A stretch of 64,000 nucleotides of DNA from an uncultured SAR86 cluster bacterium (GCA_905478035.1 CAJQGX010000039.1:1-64000); one strand, 5' to 3'. Shown: positions 26,275 to 35,978, counted from the stretch's first letter. Numbers and translations are program-made. The notes: generated by a model from the sequence alone, not told the origin.

Positions 26275-27595
26275 CTCAAATGATCTCTCGAAATTTCTGT
26301 GTGTAGAGATTAAAAAAAATGTACCTATTAAAAGTATTTCTACAGATACACGAACTTTAAGAAAAGGCTCTTTATTTATAGCTATTAAAGGCAATAACTT
26401 TGATGGAAATGATCATATCTTTACAGCAATAAAGAAGGGAGCATCAATTGTAATAACAGATAGAAGAAAATTTAAGGATTCAAAAGACAAAAGTATTGTA
26501 TATGTACCAAATTCAATAAGAGCATTAAAAAAAATATCAAAAAATATAATCAATAGTTATAAAGGTGAAGTAGTTGGGATAACTGGAAGTAATGGAAAAA
26601 CTTCAACTACCAGCTTTATCTCTCAGTGTATTAAAGGAAGCTCAAGCACCATTAAAAATTTTAATAATGAAATAGGAATGCCTTTAAGCATAATAAATGC
26701 AAAAAGGAGTTCTACAAGCTTAGTAATGGAGATGGGTGCATCAAACTTTGGTGACATACATTATCTAAGCTCCTTTCTAAAACCGCATGTTGGTGTTATT
26801 ACAAATATTGGTAAATCTCATCTTGAAAATCTCAAAAATATAAGTGGAGTTTTTAAGGTTAAATCAGAGATTGTTCATAATATTAAAAAGAATGGATGCT
26901 TGGTAATACCTTCTGAAAATAAAAAACATCTAAGGCAGTGGAAAGGTATGCGGGATGATATCTCTATTGTGACTTTTGGCTTGAATAAAAATGCAGATTT
27001 TTATGCATCAGATATAAAATATAATATAAAAAATACCTCTTTTACAATTTTATCTTCAGTATTTGGGATAGAGCAAAAAATTAACTCTAGTCTTGCTGGA
27101 GAGCATAACGTTAAAAATATATTAGCTACCTATGCGGTATTATTTTTTTTAAAAATGCCAGAACAAACTATTTTAAAAAATATTAGTAATATCAAGCTAA
27201 CTGGTAGACAAGATCAAATTAGTTGGATTAATAATTCAGTATTAATTGATGATTCGTATAATGCGAATCCAGATTCGGTAATGAAATCAATAGACCTTTT
27301 AGCAAATTCAAAAAAAAGAAAAATATTAATTTTAGGAGATATGCTGGAATTAGGTAGAATGAGAAAATATATGCATAAAAATATTGGGAGTTATGCATTG
27401 CAAAAGAAAATAGATATTTTGATTGGTTTTGGTAATTTAACAAAATATGCTGTAGAAGAATTTGGAAAAAGCGGGGTATATTTTAGTAACGAAAATGAAC
27501 TAAAAATATTCTTAAAAAAGAACATATCATCAAAAGATACTGTACTTTTAAAGGGCTCTAGAGGTATGCAAATGGAGAAATTTATAAATGTTTGA
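26258..27595 (+). CDS. murF: UDP-MurNAc-pentapeptide ligase MurF
   Basis: Joins D-Ala-D-Ala to UDP-MurNAc-tripeptide, finishing the cytoplasmic precursor; its dipeptide comes from Ddl at 33238-34143 using D-Ala from Alr at 38546-39604. The 445 aa carry STDTRTLRKGSLFIAIKG at the N-terminus, the ATP loop GITGSNGKTSTTSF (about 107-120), NIGKSHLENL and the DDSYNANPDSV motif, all characteristic. Overlaps murE by 17 nt and mraY by 8 nt, so it is translationally coupled. Confidence 0.97.
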   Translation: MKFINNSNDLSKFLCVEIKKNVPIKSISTDTRTLRKGSLFIAIKGNNFDGNDHIFTAIKKGASIVITDRRKFKDSKDKSIVYVPNSIRALKKISKNIINSYKGEVVGITGSNGKTSTTSFISQCIKGSSSTIKNFNNEIGMPLSIINAKRSSTSLVMEMGASNFGDIHYLSSFLKPHVGVITNIGKSHLENLKNISGVFKVKSEIVHNIKKNGCLVIPSENKKHLRQWKGMRDDISIVTFGLNKNADFYASDIKYNIKNTSFTILSSVFGIEQKINSSLAGEHNVKNILATYAVLFFLKMPEQTILKNISNIKLTGRQDQISWINNSVLIDDSYNANPDSVMKSIDLLANSKKRKILILGDMLELGRMRKYMHKNIGSYALQKKIDILIGFGNLTKYAVEEFGKSGVYFSNENELKIFLKKNISSKDTVLLKGSRGMQMEKFINV

Positions 27596-28673
27596 ATATT
27601 TAGGAACTGTATTGGTTGATTATGATCCTGGGTTTGATGTTCTAAGGTACCTCACTGTTAGAACACTAGGCGGTGCAGTAACAGCACTTATGATTTCTAT
27701 ATTAATGGGCCCATTTATTATCAAACTTTTAAAGTCTATGCAGTTTGAGCAACATGTTCGAACTCAGGGACCAGAATCTCATTATAAAAAAACTGGTACC
27801 CCAACCATGGGAGGTCTCCTTATTTTGTCATCATTGGTTATCTCAACTTTATTATGGGCTGATTTAAGTAATAGATATATATGGGTAGTTTTATTTGTAA
27901 CAATTTCTTTTGCAATGATTGGGTTTATGGATGACCTTATAAAAATAAAGAAAAAAAGCTCTGATGGTCTATCCTCTAAGCAAAAAATTCTTTTACAAAT
28001 GGCTTGTTCATTTATATCGGTAGCATATTTATTTTATTCAGCAGAAACTGTTCCAGAAACATCCTTTATCGTTCCATTTTTTAAAGATTTATTGATTCCA
28101 ATGAGCCCATTTATATTTATTTTTACTGGAATGTTTGTTCTCGTGGGGTCTTCAAATGCTGTCAATCTTACAGACGGTTTAGACGGTTTAGCTATTTTAC
28201 CTTCAGTACTTATTGCAGGAGCCCTTGGGTTAATTGCATACAGTATGGGAAATCAAATAATAGCAGATTATCTATACTTGCCTCATTTAAAACTTTCAGG
28301 CGAATTAATAGTTTTTTGTGGTGCATTAATTGGATCAGGTATTGGTTTCCTTTGGTATAACACATATCCAGCACAAATCTTTATGGGTGATATAGGCTCT
28401 CTGACCTTAGGAGCTATACTGGGAATATTAGCAATCATACTTAGACATGAACTTGTTTTCGCAATTATGGCTGGCGTATTTGTTATTGAAACTTTGAGTG
28501 TTGCAATTCAGGTCATATCATTTAAAACACGTGGAAAAAGAGTTTTTTTAATGGCGCCTATCCATCATCATTATGAACTTAAAGGCTGGCCTGAACCAAA
28601 AATTATTGTACGTTTTTGGATTGTTACTCTTGTATTAATTTTGATCGCATTAGCAACCTTAAAGCTTAGATAA
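27588..28673 (+). CDS. mraY: phospho-MurNAc-pentapeptide transferase MraY
   Basis: Integral membrane enzyme that moves phospho-MurNAc-pentapeptide onto undecaprenyl phosphate, making lipid I. The 361 aa equal E. coli length, with about ten membrane segments. Catalytic and signature motifs are intact: TPTMGG (about 64-69), the Asp pair in GFMDDLIKIKKK, NLTDGLDGLA, and the C-terminal PIHHHYELKGWPEPKI. Its lipid substrate connects to IspDF (43730) and the PopT-like translocase (46287). Confidence 0.98.
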   Translation: MFEYLGTVLVDYDPGFDVLRYLTVRTLGGAVTALMISILMGPFIIKLLKSMQFEQHVRTQGPESHYKKTGTPTMGGLLILSSLVISTLLWADLSNRYIWVVLFVTISFAMIGFMDDLIKIKKKSSDGLSSKQKILLQMACSFISVAYLFYSAETVPETSFIVPFFKDLLIPMSPFIFIFTGMFVLVGSSNAVNLTDGLDGLAILPSVLIAGALGLIAYSMGNQIIADYLYLPHLKLSGELIVFCGALIGSGIGFLWYNTYPAQIFMGDIGSLTLGAILGILAIILRHELVFAIMAGVFVIETLSVAIQVISFKTRGKRVFLMAPIHHHYELKGWPEPKIIVRFWIVTLVLILIALATLKLR

Positions 28674-28681
28674 AATTATTA

Positions 28682-29713
28682 ATGAAGTCCCTGATATATG
28701 GCTATGGCATCACAGGAAAATCTTTTGAAAGATATTTAAAAAAACAAAATATTGAATATGATATTTATGATGAAAATATTGATTTAAAAATTTCAGAACT
28801 TAAATCCTATAAAACAATATATTGCAGTCCTGGTGTTAAAAGAGAGACATTTAAACTACTAAAATCTTCAACAGAAGTTCTTACTGATTTAGATATTTTT
28901 CTTAAAGAGGATACATCTATCAAGATTGGCATTACTGGCACAAATAGAAAAAGTACAACTTGCTATCATCTTCATCAAATTTTTCAAAAATTTACTAAAA
29001 CCAATCTGATTGGAAATATTGGAGAACCAATGCTGGATAATATCAACAATGGTTGTAAGTATTCAATTATTGAACTTTCCAGCTTTCAACTTGATAAAGC
29101 TAAGGAGCCAAAATTAGATTTTGGTATTTTACTAAAAATTACTCCGGACCATCTAGATTATCATGAAACTTTTGATGCTTATAAAAAAGCAAAGCATAAA
29201 TTACTTTCATCAAAGAATACCTGTTTTGAGGATGATCCTTTTAAATTATATCAATGGATTACAGGAAACAATGCTAAGACTATTGAGCTTAAAGATTTGC
29301 CATTTCGATTCGAAGAAATAGCAAATTCAATTATTAATGACTCTAAATCTACAAATTCAAGTTCGTTAAAATATGCAGTGGAAAAAGCAAATCATAAATT
29401 TGGAATTAACGGATATTATCTAATGTTATGCGGAGATCCTAAAAAAGAACAATTTAAAAGTCTACATATAAGTGGGCCAAAGGGAATTATAGTCTTTGGA
29501 GCTCATAAGAATGAAATAATAGATTGTATATCTCATGCCAACAAACATATCTTTAAGAACATAGAAGAAGCATTTGAATTTATTAAAGACTTATCTATAA
29601 ACACAAATATTTTATTCTCACCTGGTTATCCGAGTGGGAATGATTATAAAAATTTTGAAGAAAGAGGTGATAAGTTCAATTCGCTTGTAAATGAGTTACT
29701 TAATGAATCATAA
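28682..29713 (+). CDS. murD: UDP-MurNAc-L-Ala:D-Glu ligase MurD, unusually short
   Basis: Adds D-Glu to UDP-MurNAc-L-Ala. At 343 aa it is about 95 residues shorter than E. coli MurD (438). Kept motifs: E131 in ELSSFQL, PDHLDYH (155-161), the probable carbamylated-Lys helix YKKAKHK (167-173), the Arg in LPFRFE (206-211), NDSKSTN (219-225) and the C-terminal LFSPGYPSGNDYKNFEERGDKF. Missing is the part of the central domain between the Lys helix and LPFRF, including the GxHNxxN motif. The ATP loop reads GTNRKST (86-92), with Arg for the invariant Gly. The frame is open, so it is expressed as a compact protein; activity is open to doubt. Confidence 0.88.
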   Translation: MKSLIYGYGITGKSFERYLKKQNIEYDIYDENIDLKISELKSYKTIYCSPGVKRETFKLLKSSTEVLTDLDIFLKEDTSIKIGITGTNRKSTTCYHLHQIFQKFTKTNLIGNIGEPMLDNINNGCKYSIIELSSFQLDKAKEPKLDFGILLKITPDHLDYHETFDAYKKAKHKLLSSKNTCFEDDPFKLYQWITGNNAKTIELKDLPFRFEEIANSIINDSKSTNSSSLKYAVEKANHKFGINGYYLMLCGDPKKEQFKSLHISGPKGIIVFGAHKNEIIDCISHANKHIFKNIEEAFEFIKDLSINTNILFSPGYPSGNDYKNFEERGDKFNSLVNELLNES

Positions 29714-30812
29714 AGCTAATAATTTATTTATTTTAATACCTTTTATATCTTTAGTGTCGATAGGAATTATTATGGTCTCATCTGCTAGTATTTATTTTGC
29801 AGATGAAAATTATGGAAATCCTTTTCATTTTGCATCAAGACAGATGTTATTTATTTCTATTGGTCTAATGGCAATGATATTTTTTTCTGTAATCCCATCG
29901 GATTTTTTATTTAAATCAGATTGGATTTTTATGCTAATTAGTATCATTCTTCTGTTTGCACTTTTTGTACCAGATATTGGTACCACTGTAAATGGAAGTA
30001 CTAGATGGATAAGGGTAGGCCCTATAAATATACAACCCTCAGAAATATGCAAATTCAGCTTAATTTTATATATATCTGGTTATTCAGTTAGACGTATGTC
30101 TGAGATAGATTCTTTAAGAAGTTTTTTAAAACCCCTTTTCCTTTTATTTGTTATAGCTTTATTAATAATGAGCCAGCCTGACTTGGGATCAACTGCAATA
30201 ATATGTTTTTTAGTAGTAGGAATTCTTTTTTATGCAGGAATTTCTTTTTTTCAGTTTAGTCTTCTTTCATTCTTAATTGCAGTACTGGGTTATTTGGCTG
30301 TATATAATTCTCCATGGAGAATTGCTCGCGTTATGGCGTTTACAGATCCCTTTGCTCCTGAGGTAGTAAATAATGCAGGTTGGCAGCTTTCAAATTCCTT
30401 GATAGGAATAGGTCAAGGTGGTTGGTTTGGTCTTGGAATTGGTAACAGCTTCCAAAAAAACTTTTTTCTTCCTGAGGCACATACAGATTTTATTTTTGCG
30501 ATTCTTGTTGAGGAGTTAGGCGTTGTTGGGGGGTTATTTCTATTATTTTTATTTGTAGTTTTATTTATTGGTATTTTGAGAATAGCTTTAGATTCATTGA
30601 AAAAAGGTAGACTATTTCAAGGATATGCCTCCTTTGGTATCTTTATTTTAATAGCAGTTCAGGCACTATTTAATATAGCGGTAAATGTAGGACTTCTTCC
30701 TACAAAAGGTCTCACCTTGCCATTTATAAGCTATGGCGGTACAAGTATTATCATAATGATGTCATTAATAGCTATAGTTCTTAGGATTAACAACGAAAAC
30801 AAATTAATATAA
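29691..30812 (+). CDS. ftsW: septal peptidoglycan glycosyltransferase FtsW
   Basis: SEDS-family polymerase that strings lipid II into glycan at the septum with FtsI as partner. The 373 aa have about ten membrane segments. Family motifs are present: GSTRWIRVGPINIQPSE (extracellular loop 2), SQPDLGSTAI, the long loop 4 with FLPEAHTDFIFAILVEELG that holds the essential Asp, and LPFISYGGTS near the end. It overlaps murD by 23 nt; an ATG four codons in (29703) is the alternative start. Confidence 0.97.
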   Translation: MSYLMNHKANNLFILIPFISLVSIGIIMVSSASIYFADENYGNPFHFASRQMLFISIGLMAMIFFSVIPSDFLFKSDWIFMLISIILLFALFVPDIGTTVNGSTRWIRVGPINIQPSEICKFSLILYISGYSVRRMSEIDSLRSFLKPLFLLFVIALLIMSQPDLGSTAIICFLVVGILFYAGISFFQFSLLSFLIAVLGYLAVYNSPWRIARVMAFTDPFAPEVVNNAGWQLSNSLIGIGQGGWFGLGIGNSFQKNFFLPEAHTDFIFAILVEELGVVGGLFLLFLFVVLFIGILRIALDSLKKGRLFQGYASFGIFILIAVQALFNIAVNVGLLPTKGLTLPFISYGGTSIIIMMSLIAIVLRINNENKLI

Positions 30813-30816
30813 GTAT

Positions 30817-31863
30817 ATGAAAATCTTAGTATCTGCAGCAAAAACAGGAGGACATATCTTTCCTGCAATAGCGGTTGCTGACGAATTTAAAAAAAGTGGT
30901 CATGAGGTAGTATTTCTAGGATCAGGAGAAAAAATAGAATTAAATGCCATAAGAGAAAAAGATTTCAATCATCAGATTATTAAAATGCATGGTTTTAGAG
31001 GAAAGAATATAATTTCAAAATTTAAATTACTTTTTCTTATACCTTTGGGAATTATCAATGTGATTAATTTAATAAGAAAAGAAAAGATAGATGCAATGAT
31101 AGGTTTTGGCGGATTTATAACAGTGCCTCCTGCAATAGCATTTAAAATTATGAAAAAACCTATTTTTACTCATGAACAAAATTCTGTTCAAGGCTCAGCA
31201 AATAAATTACTTTCAAAGCATTCTGCTTTTAATTTTTTAGGCTTCCCCATAAAAAATAACCCGCTAAATAGTATTTTAAGTGGAAATCCTATTAGAGATA
31301 ATTTTTCTAAGAAGCCTATCCCAAATCATGATAGCCGTAATAATATTAATATCTATGTAACTGGAGGAAGCCAGGGAGCTAAATATATTAATTCAAATAT
31401 ACCAAAAGCTTTAAAGAGCGTTAATAAAAAAATAAATATTAAACATCAGTGCGGTTTTGGTAAGTTATCTGATGTAAAAAATTCATATTTAGAGGCTGAT
31501 ATTAGTGCAGAGGTTAAGGAGTTCTACGAGAGTCCTCAGTCAGCAATTGAATGGTCAGATTTTGTTATCACAAGATCTGGTGCTTTAAGTATCTCTGAAA
31601 TTTCATCTATGGGAAAAGGTATGTTAATGATCCCTTTACCAATATCGATTGATAATCATCAACTGCATAACGCTATGCATATTGAAGATATAGGTATGGG
31701 TTTAGTTCATAATGAAAAAGATGGACTAAAAGATTTGGAAAGCAAGTTATCAAAGGTTATTAGTGAAAAAACATATAATAATTGGAAAGATAGTATGAGT
31801 TTAGAGCATATAAATGCAGCATCTTTAATATTTTCAAAAATAATAGAATATTTAAATAAGTAG
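30817..31863 (+). CDS. murG: lipid II synthase MurG
   Basis: Peripheral inner-membrane GT28 glycosyltransferase that adds GlcNAc to lipid I to give lipid II. The 348 aa include the N-terminal glycine loop (KTGGHIFPAIAVADE; the Gly-rich loop is slightly divergent from GTGGH), the second G loop (IGFGGFITVPP), the third (VTGGSQGAKYIN), and the UDP-GlcNAc site (RSGALSISEISSMGKGMLMIPLP). Starts 4 nt after ftsW; 1 nt separates it from murC. Length matches E. coli (355 aa). Confidence 0.97.
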   Translation: MKILVSAAKTGGHIFPAIAVADEFKKSGHEVVFLGSGEKIELNAIREKDFNHQIIKMHGFRGKNIISKFKLLFLIPLGIINVINLIRKEKIDAMIGFGGFITVPPAIAFKIMKKPIFTHEQNSVQGSANKLLSKHSAFNFLGFPIKNNPLNSILSGNPIRDNFSKKPIPNHDSRNNINIYVTGGSQGAKYINSNIPKALKSVNKKINIKHQCGFGKLSDVKNSYLEADISAEVKEFYESPQSAIEWSDFVITRSGALSISEISSMGKGMLMIPLPISIDNHQLHNAMHIEDIGMGLVHNEKDGLKDLESKLSKVISEKTYNNWKDSMSLEHINAASLIFSKIIEYLNK

Positions 31864-31864
31864 T

Positions 31865-33250
31865 ATGAATTTTAAAAAAATTAAGCACATTCATTTTATA
31901 GGAATCGGCGGATCTGGAATGATAGGTATCGCTAGAGTGCTTTTAAAAAAAGGATACAAGATATCTGGATCAGATCTTGCTGAAACCTCTGAATTAAAGA
32001 AACTCAATAAGAGTGGGGCGAAAGTTTATATTGGACATAAGCAGGCAAATATAAAAAAAGCAAATCTCATTGTTGTCTCATCAGCGATAGATGCAAAAAA
32101 TCCTGAGATTATCGAAGCTAAAAAAAATTCCATAACGATCATCCCAAGAGCTGAGATGCTAGGAAGCTTGATGAAAGGTTATGAAAGTATAGCTATCGCT
32201 GGAAGTCACGGAAAAACAACAACAACTAGCATGATTGCAAAAATATATACTGTTGCAATGCTAAGTCCCACATATGTAGTTGGAGGTAAAGTATTAAGTA
32301 CTAATGAAAACTCAGATCTTGGAGAAGGAAAGCATTTAATAGCTGAGGCAGATGAAAGTGATGGATCTTTTATTCATTTACAACCTGATATAGCAGTTTT
32401 AACTAATATTGATGATGATCACCTCGTTCATTATGATAACAACTTTGAAAATCTTCTAAATTCGTTTGTAAGGTTTTCTGAAAATGTTCCATTTTATGGA
32501 TATCTCATTATTAATATTGATGATAAAAATATAAAGAAAATTTCGAAGCGAATTTCAAGAAAGCAAATTTCTTTTGGCAAATCTAGTCATGCTGATTATC
32601 AAATTCAGGATACTTTCTTTGATAAAGGTTGGCATCATTTTAAAATTGTAATTAATAAAAAAGTTCATAAATTTAAGATACAGCTTCCAGGCATTCATAA
32701 TGTTTACAATGCAGCAGCAGCAATTGCAGTTTCGATGGAAGAAGGAATACCTATTAAAGCTATTAAAAATGGAATAGCAGACTTTAACGGAGTTGGAAGG
32801 AGGTATGAAAAACACAAAATCAACATAAAATCTTCATCTAAAATACTTATCGATGATTATGGCCATCATCCCATTGAAGTACTTTCTACAATCCAAGCAT
32901 ACAAAGAAGAATTTCCAAATAGAAAAACTTTGATGATTTTTCAGCCGCATAGATTTTCTAGAACAGCGCAATTATTTGATGACTTTGTGAAAGTTCTTAA
33001 AAAAGTTGACACTTTATTTTTATTAGATATTTATGCTGCAAGTGAGAAGCCTATAAAAGGAATTGATTCAAGAACAATTGTTGAAACGTTAAAGCAACAA
33101 GGCCATAAGGATGTTACTTATGTTAAAAATCATGATGATATAAATGATCTAATAATGAAAAGAAAAGATGACTTCGAAATTTTAATTACGCAGGGTGCTG
33201 GAAGCGTATCATCAGTTTGTAATTCAATAATAAGCGAATGGAAAGCATAA
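31865..33250 (+). CDS. murC: UDP-MurNAc:L-Ala ligase MurC
   Basis: First amino-acid ligase of the precursor pathway. The 461 aa start with the Rossmann-type HFIGIGGSGMIGIARVL, followed by the ATP loop AGSHGKTTTTSM (about 113-124), EADESDGSF, TNIDDDHLVHY and the DDYGHHPIEV motif of the C domain, all MurC-specific. The usual murG-murC-ddl order is kept. Overlaps ddl by 13 nt. Confidence 0.98.
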   Translation: MNFKKIKHIHFIGIGGSGMIGIARVLLKKGYKISGSDLAETSELKKLNKSGAKVYIGHKQANIKKANLIVVSSAIDAKNPEIIEAKKNSITIIPRAEMLGSLMKGYESIAIAGSHGKTTTTSMIAKIYTVAMLSPTYVVGGKVLSTNENSDLGEGKHLIAEADESDGSFIHLQPDIAVLTNIDDDHLVHYDNNFENLLNSFVRFSENVPFYGYLIINIDDKNIKKISKRISRKQISFGKSSHADYQIQDTFFDKGWHHFKIVINKKVHKFKIQLPGIHNVYNAAAAIAVSMEEGIPIKAIKNGIADFNGVGRRYEKHKINIKSSSKILIDDYGHHPIEVLSTIQAYKEEFPNRKTLMIFQPHRFSRTAQLFDDFVKVLKKVDTLFLLDIYAASEKPIKGIDSRTIVETLKQQGHKDVTYVKNHDDINDLIMKRKDDFEILITQGAGSVSSVCNSIISEWKA

Positions 33251-34143
33251 ATAAAATTGCCGTACTTTATGGAGGCTCTTCTGCAGAAAGGGAGGTATCA
33301 ATTGAGAGCGGAAAAAGAGTTTATAATGCAATCATAGATCTTGGTTATTGCTGTGAGAAGTTTGATATAAATAATATTGATGGCTTACATAATCTAACTA
33401 ATTTTGACTTCATTTTTATAGCCCTTCATGGAGAAGAAGGCGAAAGTGGTAATTTGCAGAAACAACTTGAATCAATTGGGTTGCCTTTTACTGGATCTAA
33501 CTCAGAGTCTTGTTCATATAGTTGGGATAAATCAATTAGTAAAGATTTAATTAGGAAAAATGGAATAAAAACACCTGATTCAATTCAAATAAATAATTCT
33601 TTAAATTTTAATAGAAGTTATGATGATATTCCTTTTGATCATTTTTTTATTAAACCCTCAATGGATGGTTCAAGCATTAATATTTTTGAGATTAAGAATG
33701 AAAATGAATATAGAAAAACATTAGAACAATTGAGAGACCTAAATGGGCCATTTATTCTTGAAGAAGCCATTAAACATAAAGAATTTACTGTAACAATTAT
33801 TGGAGATTCAGTTTTACCTCCTTTAGAGATCAAAACTCAAAATAGTTTTTACGATTATGAAGCTAAATATTTATCTGATGATACTGACTTGGTTGAAGCA
33901 AAATATGGCAATGAATGGCTGGCTAATATAAAAGACTTTGCTAAAAATTCTTATCAAGCATTAGGATGTACCGGATGGGCCCGAGTTGATATTCTAGAAG
34001 ACAAAGATGGAGAATTTTATTTTTTAGAATTGAATTCTAGTCCTGGGATGACTTCACATAGCTGCGTTCCAAAATCAGGTGAGTTTATGGGCTTGAGTTA
34101 CAATGAAGTTGTTAAAAAAATAATCGATGCATCAGTTTCTTAA
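33238..34143 (+). CDS. ddl: D-alanine:D-alanine ligase
   Basis: ATP-grasp enzyme that makes the D-Ala-D-Ala dipeptide for MurF. The 301 aa match the DdlB form. Visible motifs: VLYGGSSAEREVSIESG at the N-terminus, ALHGEEGESG, the ATP-grasp KPSMDGSSINIF, and the Mg2+ site ELNSSPGMTSHS; the Ser-Tyr of the omega loop region is represented by YDYEAKY. Overlaps murC by 13 nt and ftsQ by 17 nt. Confidence 0.97.
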   Translation: MESINKIAVLYGGSSAEREVSIESGKRVYNAIIDLGYCCEKFDINNIDGLHNLTNFDFIFIALHGEEGESGNLQKQLESIGLPFTGSNSESCSYSWDKSISKDLIRKNGIKTPDSIQINNSLNFNRSYDDIPFDHFFIKPSMDGSSINIFEIKNENEYRKTLEQLRDLNGPFILEEAIKHKEFTVTIIGDSVLPPLEIKTQNSFYDYEAKYLSDDTDLVEAKYGNEWLANIKDFAKNSYQALGCTGWARVDILEDKDGEFYFLELNSSPGMTSHSCVPKSGEFMGLSYNEVVKKIIDASVS

Positions 34144-34759
34144 ATACTTATTTACAATCTATTTTTTTATCAGTTTTAATACTTTTTTAAATGCTAGCAA
34201 TTTAATTGTTGATATTAATTATGAATCTGGAATGCAACTGGATTCCCAAAAGAACTTTAACAAAAGATTGTCTTTGGTAACTTCTAAAAAAGAACTAAGA
34301 AGATTGCTGGATAGTCAAGACTGGATTTCCTCCTATTCAATGCGATCTCTCCCATTTAAAAATGAAGTTAAAATTTCTATAACTAATAGAACTCCAATTT
34401 TTATTCTTAATAAGAATTTCTATATTGATAAAAACTTAAAAAAATTTCAATTTGATTCTACAGTCACATCTTTGGTAAATGTTGATGGCGATATAAAAGA
34501 TCTTAACGATGTCATGTTATTGCTTAATCTTTTCTCAATATATGAGGACACTGAATTTGCACTTATTTCTATTGACTTCAATCACACTAGAGGTTGGCTG
34601 GTAAATACAAATAGTTCTGAAATAAAGCTTGGCAAAGAATTAGATTTTAAAAAGATTAAAAATATCAAAGACACATTAAATTACTTGTACGATAAAAGAA
34701 AAATACCTAAGATAATAGATCTTAGATACAAAGATGGAGCAGCTCTAAAATATGGCTAA
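34127..34759 (+). CDS. ftsQ: cell division protein FtsQ, short
   Basis: Bitopic divisome scaffold that joins FtsL and FtsB. The 210 aa have an N-terminal membrane segment (about 5-22), a POTRA-like region (about 27-95, with the typical SYSMRSLPFKNEVKISITNRTPIF beta strand pair split by a turn) and a beta domain ending in IIDLRYKDGAALKYG, the usual family C-terminus. It is clearly shorter than E. coli FtsQ (276 aa). Weak sequence conservation, but position between ddl and ftsA settles it. Confidence 0.93.
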   Translation: MHQFLKYLFTIYFFISFNTFLNASNLIVDINYESGMQLDSQKNFNKRLSLVTSKKELRRLLDSQDWISSYSMRSLPFKNEVKISITNRTPIFILNKNFYIDKNLKKFQFDSTVTSLVNVDGDIKDLNDVMLLLNLFSIYEDTEFALISIDFNHTRGWLVNTNSSEIKLGKELDFKKIKNIKDTLNYLYDKRKIPKIIDLRYKDGAALKYG

Positions 34760-35978
34760 TAATACAAAAAATTCTAATATGGTTGTTGGCTTAGATATTG
34801 GTACATCAAAGGTTGTCTGCATTGTTGGAAAGTATAATGAATCTAATAAGCTAGAAATAATATCGTTAGGCTCATATCCATCAAGTGGATTAAAGAAAGG
34901 CGTGGTGGTTAATATAGATGCTACAACTGATGCAATTAAAAAAGCAGTTGAACAAGCTCAGTCTATGATTGAAGAAAGAATAAATTCTGTATATGTTGGT
35001 ATTGCAGGAAATCATATCAAGAGCTTAAATTCTCAGGGTGCTGTTGGCATAAAAGATAAAGAGGTAACACCTTACGACATTGATAGGGTTATTGATTCCG
35101 CTCAAGCAGTATCAATACCATCAGATCAAAACGTGTTGCATGTTTTACCTCAAGAATACGTTATTGATAATCAAGAGGTAAGCTTAGATCCTCTTGGGAT
35201 GGCTGGAGTAAGGCTGGAAGCGAAGGTGCATTTAGTTACTTGTGCCAACAGCGCCATAAAAAATATCGAAAAATGTATTAAAAATTGCGGTTTGTCTGTA
35301 GATGGGTTTGTTCTTGAGCAGCTAGCAAGTTCTCACTCTATATTATCTGAAGACGAAAAAGAATTAGGTGTATGTTTGGTTGATATTGGAGGAGGAACAA
35401 CTGATATAGCAATTTTTAACTCAGGCTCAATTGTTTTTACAGGAGTTATTCCTATTGCAGGTGATCAAGTGACAAGTGATATTGCTCAAGCATTAAGAAC
35501 ACCTACACCACAAGCCGAAGAAATTAAACAAAAACACGGATGCGCTGTAGCAGAATTTACAAAAGAGGATGAAAGTATAGAAGTTCCTGGGGTTGGTGGG
35601 AGACCAACAAGAGAGCTTTCCAGATCATCTCTCGCTGATATTGTTCAACCTCGTTATACAGAACTTTTTGAATTAGTAAAAGCTGAAATCACAAGAAATG
35701 GATTTGAAGATAAAATTTCTGCAGGGGTAGTTTTTACTGGAGGAACTTCAAAGATGGAGGGCGTGGTTGAATTAGCAGAGTCAATCTTTCAGACATCGGT
35801 AAGATTAGGCATTCCTAATAAATTCTCTGGAATGGAAAGCATTCTGCAAAATCCAATATATGCGACATCAATTGGTCTTGTTGATCATGGCCACAAACAA
35901 ATGAGTGATGGGCTTATTGCTGAACAGGGCCAGAGCTGGCTTTCTAAACTTTTAAAAATAGTTAAAAGTGAGTATTGA
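34752..35978 (+). CDS. ftsA: cell division protein FtsA
   Basis: Actin-like protein that tethers FtsZ to the membrane. The 408 aa show the phosphate-1 loop (VGLDIGTSKVVCIVG), the 1C domain, phosphate-2 (CLVDIGGGTTDIAIF), adenosine loop (VFTGGTSKMEGV) and a C-terminal amphipathic helix (SWLSKLLKIVKSEY) for membrane binding. It is the last gene of the dcw cluster here: ftsZ and lpxC, which should follow, are absent, and a ribosomal-protein promoter begins in its stop codon. Confidence 0.97.
   Translation: MANNTKNSNMVVGLDIGTSKVVCIVGKYNESNKLEIISLGSYPSSGLKKGVVVNIDATTDAIKKAVEQAQSMIEERINSVYVGIAGNHIKSLNSQGAVGIKDKEVTPYDIDRVIDSAQAVSIPSDQNVLHVLPQEYVIDNQEVSLDPLGMAGVRLEAKVHLVTCANSAIKNIEKCIKNCGLSVDGFVLEQLASSHSILSEDEKELGVCLVDIGGGTTDIAIFNSGSIVFTGVIPIAGDQVTSDIAQALRTPTPQAEEIKQKHGCAVAEFTKEDESIEVPGVGGRPTRELSRSSLADIVQPRYTELFELVKAEITRNGFEDKISAGVVFTGGTSKMEGVVELAESIFQTSVRLGIPNKFSGMESILQNPIYATSIGLVDHGHKQMSDGLIAEQGQSWLSKLLKIVKSEY

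Noticed and set aside
28682-29713. MurD as a pseudogene
   Set aside because: The frame is uninterrupted, C-terminal and most catalytic motifs are kept, and it is coupled to ftsW; treated as a compact protein with doubtful activity.
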